Shown: positions 1 through 16,476, counted from the stretch's first letter. The stretch: 22,500 nucleotides of DNA from Botryococcus braunii (GCA_002005505.1 MVGU01001085.1:140001-162500), one strand, 5' to 3'. Translations and numbers: made by a program. The notes: generated by a model not told the origin, from the letters alone.

Positions 1-1280
1 CGGCTGGACACAGGGCAATCGCTGAGGCTCTAGTGCCATATGTTGCTGGCGTACGGGAGGTGCACACGTAATGCTTCATTCCCCGGTTTCCTGCATGGGA
101 GGGGTCTGGACCCAACAATACGTAATACTACCAGTATGCTCCCATACGTTGGACGTCCCCACTGGGTCTCATGATTTGCGTTTTTGCTGCTTGCAAGTCC
201 AGTTGGTTATCCAAAGATGTCTCCAGTGTGGCTTGTGGTACGGACGCTTTCCCCGCCAGCTCCATGTATATGTAGATACATGGCCCCGTGTATGTCCATA
301 TATGTGTGCGTGTGTAAGAGCTCATTTAAGCTAGTCAAAAGTTCCAAGAGCGTGTAATTTCCTAATGCACGGGCTGAATTGAACGGCGCTGCAACCCTTG
401 TGGACGACATCACATCGGGCATTGGGACATTGCAATGGTTGTTTTGGATTTTCTTGAAGTCAGAAAAGAAGTGCTGTGACACACTTGCGTGTCCTCTTTG
501 AGAATGTTCAATTTGGGGCCAGATCTTCTAACGGTCTGGGTGGTTTCCTGTCTCTGGCCTGTGCTTAGAGCTGTACCTGTACAGAGTTGTACTGGCCTGT
601 GATAAGAATCGTAGATGTACACTACAGGCGATGGTACACATACCACACAACCTGGGCCATGCCCCATGGCCGGTTTGTTGGGAAATGTCCAATCAGATAA
701 AGAATGCATTACTGGTTACAGACAAGTTCCGGCATTTTAAAGACTTCAAGACTTCAAGAATTACGAAGTTTTCTCTGGCATTTCCAGTATATGGTATATG
801 CTTCGGTGGCATAGAACCTTCGTTCAGATATATCTTCAAGACCTGCATGTGCACATGCACGATATATCTGGGATTATTCATTATCATCAAGACCGGTCCT
901 GAGAGGTACCTGCAGTGCATACACGCACGTTCAAAAATCTGACGCTATAGTGAGGCCCAGAAATTAGGGGCCAGCCATTGAGCCTGCCAGGATTACCTGT
1001 TTTTGCATTGATTGCGTTATAGATATTTTTGTTGCAATTGTGCTGTGTCACAATCCAGAGCATCCCACACAGACCAGATCCTATTCGTCCCACACAGACC
1101 AGACCAGATTCTAGAACCTACGGTTTGCGGTACAAGCTTTCATGGTCACGGCCATATGGTGGAGCGTCGCTCACCAGCTGCGAACCGCAGTGCAAGCATC
1201 CGCCCGTAAGGTGCACAAGAGTGTTTACCCACGTACATGCGTTTGTGATCACGCATTGCAAGCAATTCTAGGCCTAGGGT
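1..1280. other. No gene identified
   Basis: Only short overlapping open frames on both strands, none with convincing composition or splice borders. A short TATATG/CATATA-rich stretch and small palindromes (for example CATGTGCACATG near 847) are present. Confidence 0.5.
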
Positions 1281-1319
1281 ACATGAAAGTAGTCCGGTAG
1301 CTGACTCGGCCGTCAGGGG

Positions 1320-1525
1320 GTATTAGTTCAAGTTCAATTGACCAGGTACATGTGTACATGGAAGTGGTCCAGGAAAAGACTCGACTGTCAGGCTCTTGTA
1401 TTCAGTTTAAGATGATCAGCTTAATTAACTGTACATGTTTATGCAGTGTACCTGATCACGACCAGGTACATGGAAGTGGTCCAGGAGCAGACTCGACCCT
1501 CAGGCACTCGTACCCAGTTTAAACT
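1320..1525. repeat. Diverged tandem duplication
   Basis: The block starting ACCAGGTACATG, followed by GGAAGTGGTCCAGGA, an ACTCGAC..TCAGGC segment and CAGTTTAA, occurs at about 1340 and again at about 1462. A weaker partial copy lies at about 1280-1320. No coding potential is seen. Confidence 0.6.
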
Positions 1526-1772
1526 GAGTGCCTACTGAGTATCGGTGAAATTTCAGTTGCACACCGGTGGTACCATGTTCAACCGCCTATTTGCATTTGC
1601 AGAGAGATACGTGCAACTGTGCCTACACACATGTATCTTGCCTGATACAATCAAATCCCTTATAATGATAAGATTGTATGCCTGCCACGTTGGCCCCATT
1701 CGCCTTCGGGATCACATGTATCTATCAAGGCTTTTGTAACCCCCTCAAGGTTGAAAGCTTGGCCTTGCAAGT

Positions 1773-1960
1773 CCCATTGAAATTGTCCAGTTTGGTTTTA
1801 ACACGGGAACGCACGTGCACTGCAGCTTTCCCTCCTCACGTGGGAGGCCCCGCAAACTCAAACCAATTGGATTGAGTTTGCGGGGCCTCCCACGTGAGGA
1901 GGGAAAGCTGCAGTGCACGTGCGTTCCCGTTTTAAAAACAAACTGGACAATTCAATGGGG
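1773..1960. repeat. Long near-perfect inverted repeat (foldback)
   Basis: Arms 1773-1861 and 1872-1960 are complementary over about 88 bases, with two mismatches and one indel near the outer ends. The 10-base centre contains the palindrome CCAATTGG. No target-site duplication is evident. It could be a MITE-like foldback element or a hairpin source of small RNA. Confidence 0.9.
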
Positions 1961-2251
1961 ATGGGCGAAAGTTTTGGTTAGAGCGTATATATACGCTTAT
2001 AGAAGTAAAACATAAGTTTGGATAAGCTAGCGCATAGGACTTCCTATATTAGCACCAGCTTAAGTGCAATATATCTGCCAGCGGATGCAATATATTCAAA
2101 TAGCACGCATGGCCAGTCTAAACTGTGATCACGTGATCACCATCAATCGGATCTGCGTGCAACGTTGCAAATACTGCCACTGGAGAGGTGATCCTCAGCT
2201 ATTATAAATTAACATTGTACTATATCCAATACAGTAGTCGCGTGCGATGTA

Positions 2252-2279
2252 AAGAAAAGACTTATTTAAGTCTTTTCTT
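2252..2279. repeat. Short hairpin
   Basis: 13-base arms AAGAAAAGACTTA and TAAGTCTTTTCTT around a two-base loop; one of many near-perfect short inverted repeats in the window. Confidence 0.85.
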
Positions 2280-2512
2280 ATAAGTCGGGCGTTCAGAGCC
2301 TTGGCACTGCCAGCGGGGAGATCTGCAGTCCCTCGAGGGAGCTCCCCCAGTTCCTCTGTCGAGTTTGAATGAGAGTTCTCCGCAGCTGGAGCAAGCTATT
2401 TGTACTAAGCAGCTTCAGGATGCAGAAAGCCCAAACGTTGCTTCATGGCGCATGTGCCACGAAGTGACAAAACTGTCCAGAGTGAAAGCCAAGATCTAGA
2501 TATCAGTACTGT

Positions 2513-2907
2513 AGGTTTACTAGTACTGTGGCCTCACTCCTAATTAGGTTTACTAGTACAGTGGACTCACTCCTAATTAGTTTTACTAGTACTGTGGAGT
2601 AGGTATACTAGTACTGTGGACTCACTCCTAATTGGGTTTACTATTACTGTGGAGGTGGTTTACTAGTACTGTGGATCACTCCTAATTGGGGTTACTAGTA
2701 CTGTGGAGGTGGTTTACTAGTACTCTGGACTCAATCCTACTCTAGGTTTACTAGTACTGTGAACTCACTCCTACTTAGGTTTACTAGTACTATGGACTCA
2801 CTCCTACTTAGGTTTACTAGTACTGTGGACTCGCTCCTACTTAGGTTTACTAGTACTGTGGACTCACTTCTACTTAGGTTTACTAGTACTGTGGACTCAC
2901 TCCTAAA
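2513..2907. repeat. Minisatellite, about 33-bp unit, about 13 copies
   Basis: Unit core GGTTTACTAGTACTGTGGAC, followed by a TCACTCCTA segment. Some copies are truncated to about 22 bp. The last five copies are nearly identical, the first ones more diverged. A plus-strand frame reads an 11-residue repeat through it, which I take as a by-product of the period. Confidence 0.92.
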
Positions 2908-3256
2908 TCAGGATCGCTGCAAAGCGAACTCCTGGTATCGGACAAGGGAAACGGCTGCAGGAGTAGCCATATATATGTATATATGTTACCGGCTATATGT
3001 GCTCCTCATACGTATACGTCCATGTACATATACGTGTGCTCCCCATGGAGCCATAATACATTATACTCGTTGGTTTAGCGTCTTTCAGACACATGCACAT
3101 GCCATCTCTTTCAATTTGCTTACCTTTGCTTAGTTTCCGATGGTAAGATGTACTCACGTAAGCTCTAAATAATCATCTTGTTTGGCGGTTCTCAGCCCGA
3201 GATAGAAGGGCTGAAGCATCTAGTCATGACATAAGGACTTAAAAGTGAAGCATGTT

Positions 3257-3393
3257 CTAACCGCAACCCACCGGTCCTATATGACATCCATCATGACATT
3301 TTGTCCAAATGCGAGAAACGTCGCCGCCGTTGAATTTAGCATAGACTTGGGAAGAGGTAAGGCGTCGTATGTCTTGTAGCAGCAAGTTGCAGC
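3257..3393 (-). CDS. Candidate terminal exon, cysteine-containing
   Basis: Acceptor GCGGTTGCAG|GC followed by 44 codons and a TAG stop. It ends in a Cys/Gly/His-rich stretch (WTKCHDGCHIGPVGCG). Phase 1 at the acceptor matches the candidate donor at 4235, so the two could form the end of one minus-strand gene. A donor-like CCG|GTGGGT sits near its 3' end as an alternative. Function unknown. Confidence 0.28.
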
Positions 3394-3475
3394 CTGCAAC
3401 CGCATGGGGACCATTACCATTGAAATTCACTGAGTATCTGTTATAACAGATAATTTTTGCTAGCGTTAGCAAAGT

Positions 3476-3499
3476 TATAATGCATTTAAATGCATTATA
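3476..3499. repeat. 24-bp perfect palindrome
   Basis: Centre ATGCATTTAAATGCAT, perfect over 12 bases on each side. A+T-rich, without a gene at either flank that would make it a clear operator or terminator. Confidence 0.85.
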
Positions 3500-3913
3500 C
3501 CCATACCCCGGTACCCGGGCCCGTAGAAATGTTGTGGAAATTTTTGTTTGGAAGCCCATTAATGGCCATATACTAATATTAGTATAAACAGTAGTACTGC
3601 ACGTTCGATTGAAGTCCTCTTGTGTCTGATATGCACATATGCTGGACTATATAGACATATGCTGGACATATATGAACTTGATTTTAGCAAGCTTGCCGTG
3701 TTGATCTCGGTTGGGCGAATTAGTTGTGGTGTTTAGTAATAATGTTGCTCAGGGCATTCACTTGAGTTTGCCTCCGTGAGTGCGTTGTATCTTCGTAACT
3801 ACCTTTATAAGAGGTCTTGCCGAAGGACCATTGAATCGCGTGAAAACTGCAGACAGTACCTCAAACTTCACTTGTAGGTCACTCATCAAAATGAATAGGG
3901 TTAGATGTGCGTG

Positions 3914-4016
<103 letters not shown>

Positions 4017-4156
4017 CTTAGCACTGTAACCCCCTCCTTCCCAGCCCCCTCATAGTTGGGGAGGTGCGAGCGAGGGGAGACAAATTGCGCATGTGCATGT
4101 TCACTCTGGTCCGCGCCACTGAGTATGTAGGGCTCCGCCCATATGGGAGGCCACCT

Positions 4157-4221
4157 GTGACACTGTCTTCCCTTCATAGTGACCTGTCACACTGACAAGC
4201 CACTACTGAAGACAGTGTCAC
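4157..4221. repeat. Inverted repeat with 14-base arms
   Basis: GTGACACTGTCTTC at 4157-4170 pairs perfectly with GAAGACAGTGTCAC at 4208-4221. It borders the 3' side of the candidate exon at 4235-4454. Confidence 0.85.
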
Positions 4222-4234
4222 TGGGATCTTCTAC

Positions 4235-4454
4235 AAATGAATTTGCATTGCGGCATGGGACAAGGTGTGAGTCTCTGTCTCAGGGGTATCGGGCAAAACA
4301 CCATAATAGGATCCCATGGTTTTGCAAGGCCTCCGGAGGCATGACGTGTCTGGTACCATTTCACGTACACCGATGATGGTAACGTGCTGCCTTCTGCATT
4401 CGTAGCACATCCTGTGATGTCATACTCCATTACAGTCTCCCAGGCCTTCATCTG
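4235..4454 (-). CDS. Candidate orphan exon
   Basis: Acceptor TTAGTACAG|CAG and possible donor ATTT|GTAGAA (phase 1) bound 73 codons. The frame reads like protein (MKAWETVMEYDITGCATNAE, later VYVKWYQTRHASGG). The phase agrees with the candidate terminal exon at 3257-3393. No family is recognised. A second frame across its 3' half reads YYGVLPDTP, resembling the orphan exon near 16.3 kb, so the true frame is uncertain. Confidence 0.28.
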
Positions 4455-4499
4455 CTGTACTAAAAGACTAGAATGATAAATCTGGCAACTCACATGTAT

Positions 4500-5880
4500 A
4501 TCGGACTGCCCGCTGATCGCCTGCAAGCCCCTAGGTGCAATCTTCACCGTCCAAAGGCAGTACAAGCACTATTCACAGCACGGTGGACGTCCTTTGTCTC
4601 GTCCAGTACAGCTGTACAATGCGAATTGCCGGAGTATACTTGCGTTAGTTCTAAAGACTCGAGATTTCTCTACTTACAACGACCTGCACGTTGAAAGTAC
4701 GCCTTTCATTTCTAGAATTACCCGCCATGTGGCTCCTCCTCTTGGCCTCTTTCTAGATACCGAACTCATTGCTGCCAGGCCTCCATATCCTTTAGATTTC
4801 CAAAGTGAAGCATATGATATGCTTCACTTTATGCTGCATATCCTTACAGCAAACCACGCATCCTTAGGGGTGCGCTGAATCCAGAGGCCATGGACAGATG
4901 TCCTTTGTCACACGCTCAGCCAAGCATATCCTGCTTGCACCCTCCCACTGGTTAGGCCCTCCCACCTCGTCTTACAGCAAGCGCTAATCTTCGCCCCACA
5001 CACTTGTTTAAGGCAAGATAGCCCCTCGGCCTTTCACACCTCGTCTTAGAGAGCAAGAGCCCACCTTCGCCCCTCACGCCTCGTCAGAGGCTGTTCAGTG
5101 ATAAGCATGTTTACCGTATATACGTATATACATATATGAGAGTGCTAAGGTGGCCTACAAGCGTGTTATTCTGACTGCGAACCAAGACATGATCATGAGT
5201 TTGACAGAACTCATGAGTTCTCAAATGAGTCCCCACGAGGGCCCTCCTCAATCAAATTGGACCAAATCGACTTAAGGCTGGCAGTCGCGACTCCCAATCC
5301 TCAGATTGCGAACCACAAGCGGCAAGCACTGTGTCACGTGCACGTTGGTCAAATCTGTTTGCCTGCGATGCATCGATTTTAAAATCGCGATTGTCTCCCC
5401 CCCCCCCCCCCACGGGTCGGATCAAGACAAAGGTCCTTACAGAGACACGCCTGTAGGCCCCGACTCGAAACAACCGAGGCACCAATGATCATATGATCAT
5501 ATGATAATTGCGTTTGAATTTGGGTTTAGATATCAACCTAACCCTTCTAGAAGCTTCAAAGCTTCCTCAATGCAACTGTCCTCCACCTTCCTCTTGGGGC
5601 GTACGTGCAACTTAAACTTCCCACCACAAGACCACATGGTTAGATCTCGGTCCTCCCACTGGTAGGGACCACCACGACTTCTACATCCTGTTCCACTACC
5701 CGCAGGAATGCAAATTCCGACATATATGCATACAAATATCCAGAGATCCAGCTAGGCCGCATTACTGCTTGAGCGCAGACCTCTGGTCCTGGCGGGCCAG
5801 CACAAGTTGACGCCGAGGTTCACAGCCCTCACGGCGAAAGAGGCGCATCCATGATTTAATGACATAGCCTGATCAAGCTA
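4500..5880. other. No gene identified
   Basis: Contains short palindromes (ATGATCATATGATCAT at 5485-5500, CGATTTTAAAATCG at 5374-5387), a C homopolymer near 5397-5411 and a loosely repeated CCTCGTCTTA/CTTCGCCCC block at 4960-5100. A 94-codon plus-strand frame ending at 4878 lacks splice borders and recognisable motifs. Confidence 0.5.
4802..4830. repeat. 29-bp perfect palindrome
   Basis: AAAGTGAAGCATAT and its complement on either side of a single G. Perfect pairing of 14 bases. Confidence 0.88.
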
Positions 5881-5959
5881 TATGTCCCATCAAATCAACC
5901 ACATCAACGAGCCTGGGCCATTGCCAATACAACCAATGCTCCTACTTTGCTGGGTAAAC

Positions 5960-6061
<102 letters not shown>

Positions 6062-6358
6062 ATTAATCCAACGTCAGAACTGTGCACGTGCAGTACAAGC
6101 GTTGTCCTCAATGCGATCTGCCAAAATGTTCATACAGGTTTATGTATCCAAAACGTGTGGCAGATGGATCTACCTCTCTAGAGAAAATTGAATGTCGGGT
6201 GAAAAATGTACAGCGGATGCACATGAGCCTCAATCTCACTCAAGGATGTGAGCCCTGCGCTTGCCGTCCTGGACAGAGTGCACTTTGTCCACCTGTTCGA
6301 ATGCTGCTTAATTTCTTGTAAAGATCCCTCCAGAGGGAGCAGAAAGAAGCAGGTCTAC

Positions 6359-6443
6359 CTGACAAATCTTCTATTGTATGGACCTCCAAAACCAGCTCTT
6401 GAGAACAGACACGCGTGGGTTCGTACGAGGGTTCCCAGAAACC
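6359..6443 (-). CDS. Candidate short orphan exon
   Basis: Acceptor TAGTTCAG|GGT and donor TTGTCAG|GTAGAC bound 28 codons plus one base (GFWEPSYEPTRVCSQELVLE, then VHTIEDLS). Both borders fit the AG|G pattern of the better genes. No partner exon was found nearby and no family is recognised. Confidence 0.25.
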
Positions 6444-6494
6444 CTGAACTAGGGCTTGTTCACACTGCAGAGGCACTTCACTGCAGTCTCCCAT

Positions 6495-6601
6495 GAGCAC
6501 GTGTTCTCATTCTCCATGAGCCACGCTTTCTCTCCGGGAGCACGTGTTCTCGATCTCCATGAGCCACGTCGTCTTTCCATGAGCACGTGTTCTCACTCTC
6601 C
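6495..6601. repeat. 43-bp tandem repeat, 2.5 copies
   Basis: Copies start at 6495, 6538 and 6581 with GAGCACGTGTTCTC, followed by a CTCCATGAGCCACG block in the first two. Contains the palindrome CACGTG in each copy. Confidence 0.88.
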
Positions 6602-6674
6602 GACAATGCCCACTCTGGTAGGAAGGCAACCCCAGGGTGTGTGAGACCCCCTCTCACACACCTGATGCACATTC

Positions 6675-6694
6675 TGTGCATGTGCACATGCACA
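6675..6694. repeat. 20-bp perfect palindrome
   Basis: TGTGCATGTGCACATGCACA reads identically on both strands. No associated promoter could be defined. Confidence 0.88.
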
Positions 6695-6736
6695 TTTCAA
6701 ACACGCCCACATCCACACCCACTCCCACTAACATAC

Positions 6737-6885
6737 GCATGAAAAGAAGCCTTCAAACTTCTCTCTTCTCCCGCATGAAAGGAAGTTTTCAAACTTCTCT
6801 CTTCTCCCGCATGAAAAGAAGTTTTCAAACTTCTCTCTTCTCCCACTCACATACACACACGCATGAAAAGCAGGTTTCAAACCTG
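6737..6885. repeat. 36-bp tandem repeat, three copies plus a displaced degenerate copy
   Basis: Copies start at 6737, 6773 and 6809 with GCATGAAA; a fourth partial copy starts at 6861. Units carry a small hairpin: GAAGTTT..AAACTTC in copies 2 and 3, and the compensated version CAGGTTTCAAACCTG in the displaced copy. Confidence 0.9.
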
Positions 6886-6999
6886 TGCCTGCCATGGGCA
6901 CGATAGATCGGCAGTAAGCCCATGCCCTCAGGACATGAAGAGCCCCTTCACACTGCCACAATTTCTGCTTCGGCCCACAGCGACGTGCGGACGCGTTAA

Positions 7000-8101
<1,102 letters not shown>

Positions 8102-8394
8102 CCTCTCACACATGTGCGTGCGTGCGCACCCACGGCCTGTGCAGTCTGCAGTCTCCCCTTTCCAGAGAGAATCAATCAAAGTTCCAACGACCCAGCGTCG
8201 CTACTTTATTTTGGAGGACGAGGGCTTCAAATTCGAGGTCTTCTGGCTTCCAGAGCACAAGGGCCTATGGGCATATGGGGTGTAAGCGTGAAAAGAAAAG
8301 GAAAGTCTCGGCCCTACATCTGCCAGCCGAAGAGGTGGTGCCGCCCTTTGGGGGCCCCCCGTGGCGCTCAGACCGTACACAGCCCAGTCTGTAA

Positions 8395-8714
8395 GGCGTC
8401 CACACCAAAACAAAATGCAATGTGCCGGGCCTCCACACCAGACAAAATGCAATGTGTGCGCGTCCACACCAAAACAAAATGCAATGTGCATAGCGTCCAC
8501 ACCAGACAAAATCCAGTGGGTTAGCGTCCACACCAAAACAAAATGCAATGTGCATGGCCTCCAAACCAGACAAAACTCAGTGTGGGTATGGCGTCCACAC
8601 CAATAAACCATGGCAACGCGTATGGCGTCCACACCATACAAAATCCAGTGTATATGGCGTCCACACCAAAAACATCAACAAAAGCAAAAAAAATTGCAAT
8701 GTGAATGGCGTCCG
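8395..8714. repeat. Minisatellite of about 33-bp units with alternating subtypes, about 10 copies
   Basis: Unit begins GGCGTCCACACCA. In the first six copies a type A unit (CAAAACAAAATGCAATGTGC) alternates with type B (CAGACAAAATCCAGTG), giving a higher-order dimer near 66 bp. Later copies diverge and one is expanded by an A-rich insertion. Confidence 0.9.
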
Positions 8715-8719
8715 CACGC

Positions 8720-9550
8720 AATGGGCGCGGTCCCCGGCCCCTGGCATCCCTAGGGAGCCCCTAGACTGCAACCCTGTGCATAAAGTGGGAGCAGGGAGCG
8801 GCGGTACTTCAAAAGAGATATGTTCACTAGGAAAAGCATGTAAAGCGTGCATGACCCCGTCACAAAAGTGTACCGTATGTACTGATTCCAGACTGTACTG
8901 CCTCGATCCATGCGTACAGCCTGATGGAGCTTGGGGTTGGTGGACTTCCCAATTCAGACCCTCAGTCGAGATACACACACCTCTCACACATTGCACGACT
9001 TCCACAATGGAGCTTTTGGTGCGCTGTACTTCGCTGAGATCTATGTTTACTCAGAATTTATATTCTACTTAAGACTTGCACCTCGTGCACATTCTGGAAT
9101 TGCTGCTATGAGAGGCCCCCCTTGGATGGAACTGCAGCTACCCGGGGGTGGCTGCTCATCCTGACAATGTGGTTTGGGAGTAGCAGGACGCTTAAAAATG
9201 TGGCGAGGCGGGAAACGGATTTCGCGTCAGTGGGTTCCCTCTCAATCCCTCGTTCCAGCTCATTTTCAGCAGTCCAGCCGTGCGTTTTCCAGCGCACTTG
9301 CACAACCTGCTGGAACGGAAGGGGACCCCATGATTCCCCTATGGGGTTGTGGGTTTAGGGTTGACCAGGTGTAGGCCCCACATACTGAGATCGATCCAAA
9401 TCCCAGCCCCCCCCCCCCAAAAAAACCCGTTGGAAAAGGAGGAGGAGCTGCTGGAAGAAGAGGGGGAACAGCTGGAAAGGGGCCAGGGGAATTGCTGGTG
9501 AGGGCCTGCCTTGTTGAAATGCTCCGCACCAAAATATAAGTCCGAAAGAG
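8720..9550. other. No gene identified; sequence downstream of the membrane-protein gene
   Basis: No convincing exon on either strand. A poly-C/poly-A stretch lies at about 9410-9425. One GGGTTTAGGGTT near 9352 resembles a single plant-type telomere unit only. Confidence 0.5.
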
Positions 9551-9556
9551 CCGTTT

Positions 9557-13821
<4,265 letters not shown>

Positions 13822-14145
13822 ACACCGCCTGGGTCTTAGTCAAGCCTTAGCTTTAGTCATGCCTTGCCATGCCTATCAGGGTTTCGGGTCTTTACCTGGC
13901 CACTCTGGTTTTGCAACGTGGCATTCACTTAATTTTCTTCTGACAAAACCTACGGCCACATGTGCGCTGCACGGACCCCAACCCCTGCCAAACCTAAAGC
14001 CACATGTACACACCACCGTCCCCAACCCCCCGACAAACAGATCCTTCAGACCTACGTAGGTATACTTGAAAGAGCAGAAAGGAAAGGAAACGAAAATGAA
14101 TAATGTCAGACCAACATCATGGGTACCAGAAAGTTTGTTTGATTG

Positions 14146-14290
<145 letters not shown>

Positions 14291-14349
14291 TTAAGTCTTC
14301 CTAGACACCTAGTAAGATTTAAACAGCTGCTGGAATCGAGTGCCCTTAC

Positions 14350-14430
14350 ATACATGCGGAGAACTCCCGGGGAGAAAGTACTACTCGGGGAGTTTAAATA
14401 GATTGCATGGTTCGTAGCGGCCTCCAGCAC
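14350..14430 (-). CDS. Candidate short orphan exon
   Basis: Acceptor CCATCCAACAG|GTG and strong donor ATGTAT|GTAAGG bound 27 codons in phase 0 (VLEAATNHAIYLNS and so on). The frame stays open a further 19 codons upstream. The phase does not match the exon at 13.8 kb, so it would need another partner or be spurious. Confidence 0.25.
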
Positions 14431-14835
14431 CTGTTGGATGGTTTGAAGGTTGACTGCATGTATGGTGGGCAGCTGCAGGGTGAGCATTTGCGCTCACACG
14501 ACCTTTTCTCCCTGACTGGTGGAAGCCTAGCTTATAGGTGGCTGACTTGTGAAGGAGCGAAGTATATCTAATCCGTAAAAGCATGTGTCACGCATACTTT
14601 ACACGATTTTGCACCACATGTTTCGATGCCAGGGCAACGGTGTGTATGGAACCCCCCCCCCCCACACACACACACACCCTGAGGAGCCTAAATTCATAAG
14701 GAGCCTACCTTACAACCTCAAATGAGCGCAACAACCTGCTAGTTCGAGGTAACTATTTGTACAAGGATCGAGCTTAGCTCAGTGGAGGGCCGAACCGCCG
14801 GGAATGTGATGGCCTGTCCAACCCTGCCCACCGGT

Positions 14836-14952
14836 GGGTAGTTTGGTACCACTAATACCACTGGGTACCCCGATGGGTACTTTGGTACTACCAGTACCAC
14901 TGGGTACTCCGGAGGGTAATTCGGTACTACTAATACCACTGGTTACCCCGGT
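14836..14952. repeat. 39-bp tandem repeat, three copies
   Basis: Copies start at 14836, 14875 and 14914 with GGGTA(G/C/A)TT; each contains TACCACTGG(G/T)TAC near its end. About 80-85 per cent identity by eye. Confidence 0.88.
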
Positions 14953-15202
14953 GGGAGCAGTTCAACAAACACCCGTCGGGGAGTGTGCAAACGGCTTACC
15001 GGCATTTCCGCGACACAGTAGGGCACAGGAAGGGAAACCCTTGGGCTCTTGAGTTGCAGCATTTATGACACATGGTCTCTGGATGACTGTTGTACTTCAC
15101 TGAAAGAGAGAAGTGAAATTGAAGTGATTTGAGAAATGATTTGAATATGCAAAGGGGCACGGGGTCTCCAAGAGAAAGGCGATGTCCACGCTATCATGCA
15201 TT

Positions 15203-15233
15203 ATATCACTCCCAGTCGATTGGAGAGTGATAT
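15203..15233. repeat. Short hairpin
   Basis: ATATCACTC pairs with GAGTGATAT across a 13-base loop. Confidence 0.8.
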
Positions 15234-15278
15234 TGCCCGAGTCCACATTATGATGCAGTAGAGTCGGGGCACGCCTTA

Positions 15279-15852
15279 AGGAACAGTATGGTCAGGGTGC
15301 ACAACTCTGAGCAGTACGTTCACGATCCACCTCTAGGGGCAGTACAGTCAGAGTACCCCTTAGGAGCAATACATTAGGTTACACCCCTAGCAGCCAGAGA
15401 GTCAGCGTACGCCTCTAGGAGCAGTAAGGTCAAGGTACATCTCTATGACCGGTGCAGTTAAGGTAAATTTTTAGGAGCAGTACAATCAAGGTACACCCCA
15501 TTGAGCAGTACAGTCATGACACACCTCTAGGAGCAGTGTGGTCAGGGTGCGCACCTAAAAGAGCCTTACAGTCAAGGTACACCTCCATGAGCAGGACGGT
15601 CGGGGTGTACCCTTTGGAGTAGTACAGTCAGGGTAAAGCCGTAGGAGCAGAACGGTCAGGGTACCTCTCTTGGAGCAGTGCGCTCAGGGTGTACGATGAG
15701 AACAGTACGGCGAAAATACAAATGCAGGAGCAGTACAGTCAGGGTGCACCCCTAGGAGCAGTACAGGCACCGTTTCCCCCTTAGGAGCCGTACAGTCAGG
15801 GTACACCCCTAGGAGCAGTACATGCACTGTTTCCCCCTTAGGAGCAGTACAC
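15279..15852. repeat. Diverged minisatellite, about 28-bp unit, about 20 copies
   Basis: Unit core AGGAGCAGTACAGTCAGGGT, then ACACCCCT. The early part is strongly diverged; the last four units form two nearly identical 56-bp dimers, one half carrying TTTCCCCCTT. Confidence 0.9.
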
Positions 15853-15935
15853 GTGATAGGCGCAGTCCCTCTTGGCTGTAGAGCACAGCCAATGCCGGCA
15901 CTTTACTCAAGACAAGACCTTCCCACATCGCTTAC

Positions 15936-16093
15936 ATGAGCAGCACGGGTATCGTAATCATCCTAATTATGTAGTTGCATACTACTGGAGTTGTCGAATG
16001 CCACGGGCCTGAAAGATTACGCTTCAAGTGCTCGACTCCCACAATGACAACCATGATAAACCGAAACCGTAAGCGCTTGCAATGACATGCGCT
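15936..16093 (-). CDS. Candidate orphan exon with a hydrophobic segment
   Basis: Open frame with a good donor CTCAT|GTAAGC (phase 2). It encodes two hydrophobic stretches (FRFIMVVIVGVEHL and VVCNYIIRMITIPVLL). The phase matches a possible acceptor (CCCAG|G) just before the first membrane-protein exon at 13.8 kb; joining them would read through the ATG there. The 5' border (GTGCCAG|AGC) is a guess. Confidence 0.35.
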
Positions 16094-16163
16094 CTGGCAC
16101 ACTGACACATCCCTGCCGGATTTCCTGTCTATTGCACATTCATGTGACACGTTCTGCACATAC

Positions 16164-16379
16164 ATCTGGTCTCTTGTTTCCGCATTCTTTGCACATTTTA
16201 ACAGTCGTTTCCATTATTTCGCACCAGGTCAAATGCGCTGCATCCATGTGTAGTGTGCGGAAGTGAATTTCTTCAAGGAAAAAAGTGTGGGGGCCCATCC
16301 CAGGGGTATCGGGATAGACACCATAGACTGCAAAACCGCAGCGGTTCAAGTGCGCTGGGTGGGAAATATACCATCCTTG
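16164..16379 (-). CDS. Candidate orphan exon, protein unknown
   Basis: Acceptor GTGTAG|CAA and donor GAT|GTATGT bound 72 codons in phase 0. The translation looks protein-like (HPAHLNRCGFAVYGVYPDTP, later MCKECGNKRPD with a CxxC pair). An alternative 5' border is TTTTGCAG|TC near 16348. It may be an upstream exon of the membrane-protein gene or of another gene. I do not recognise a domain. Confidence 0.3.
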
Positions 16380-16476
16380 CTACACGTCCCACCCCTCGCC
16401 ATGGCAAAGGTGCATCCAGAATGCACCGTCTGCGTTGATTGCTGTAAATTGTGTACATCATAGCCCTTGCTGTACA

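Noticed and set aside
2759..3133. Plus-strand frame with an 11-residue repeat
   Set aside because: Follows a 33-bp minisatellite; no start context, domain or splice evidence.
9350..9366. Interstitial telomere repeat
   Set aside because: Only one and a half units of TTTAGGG; too short to mean anything.
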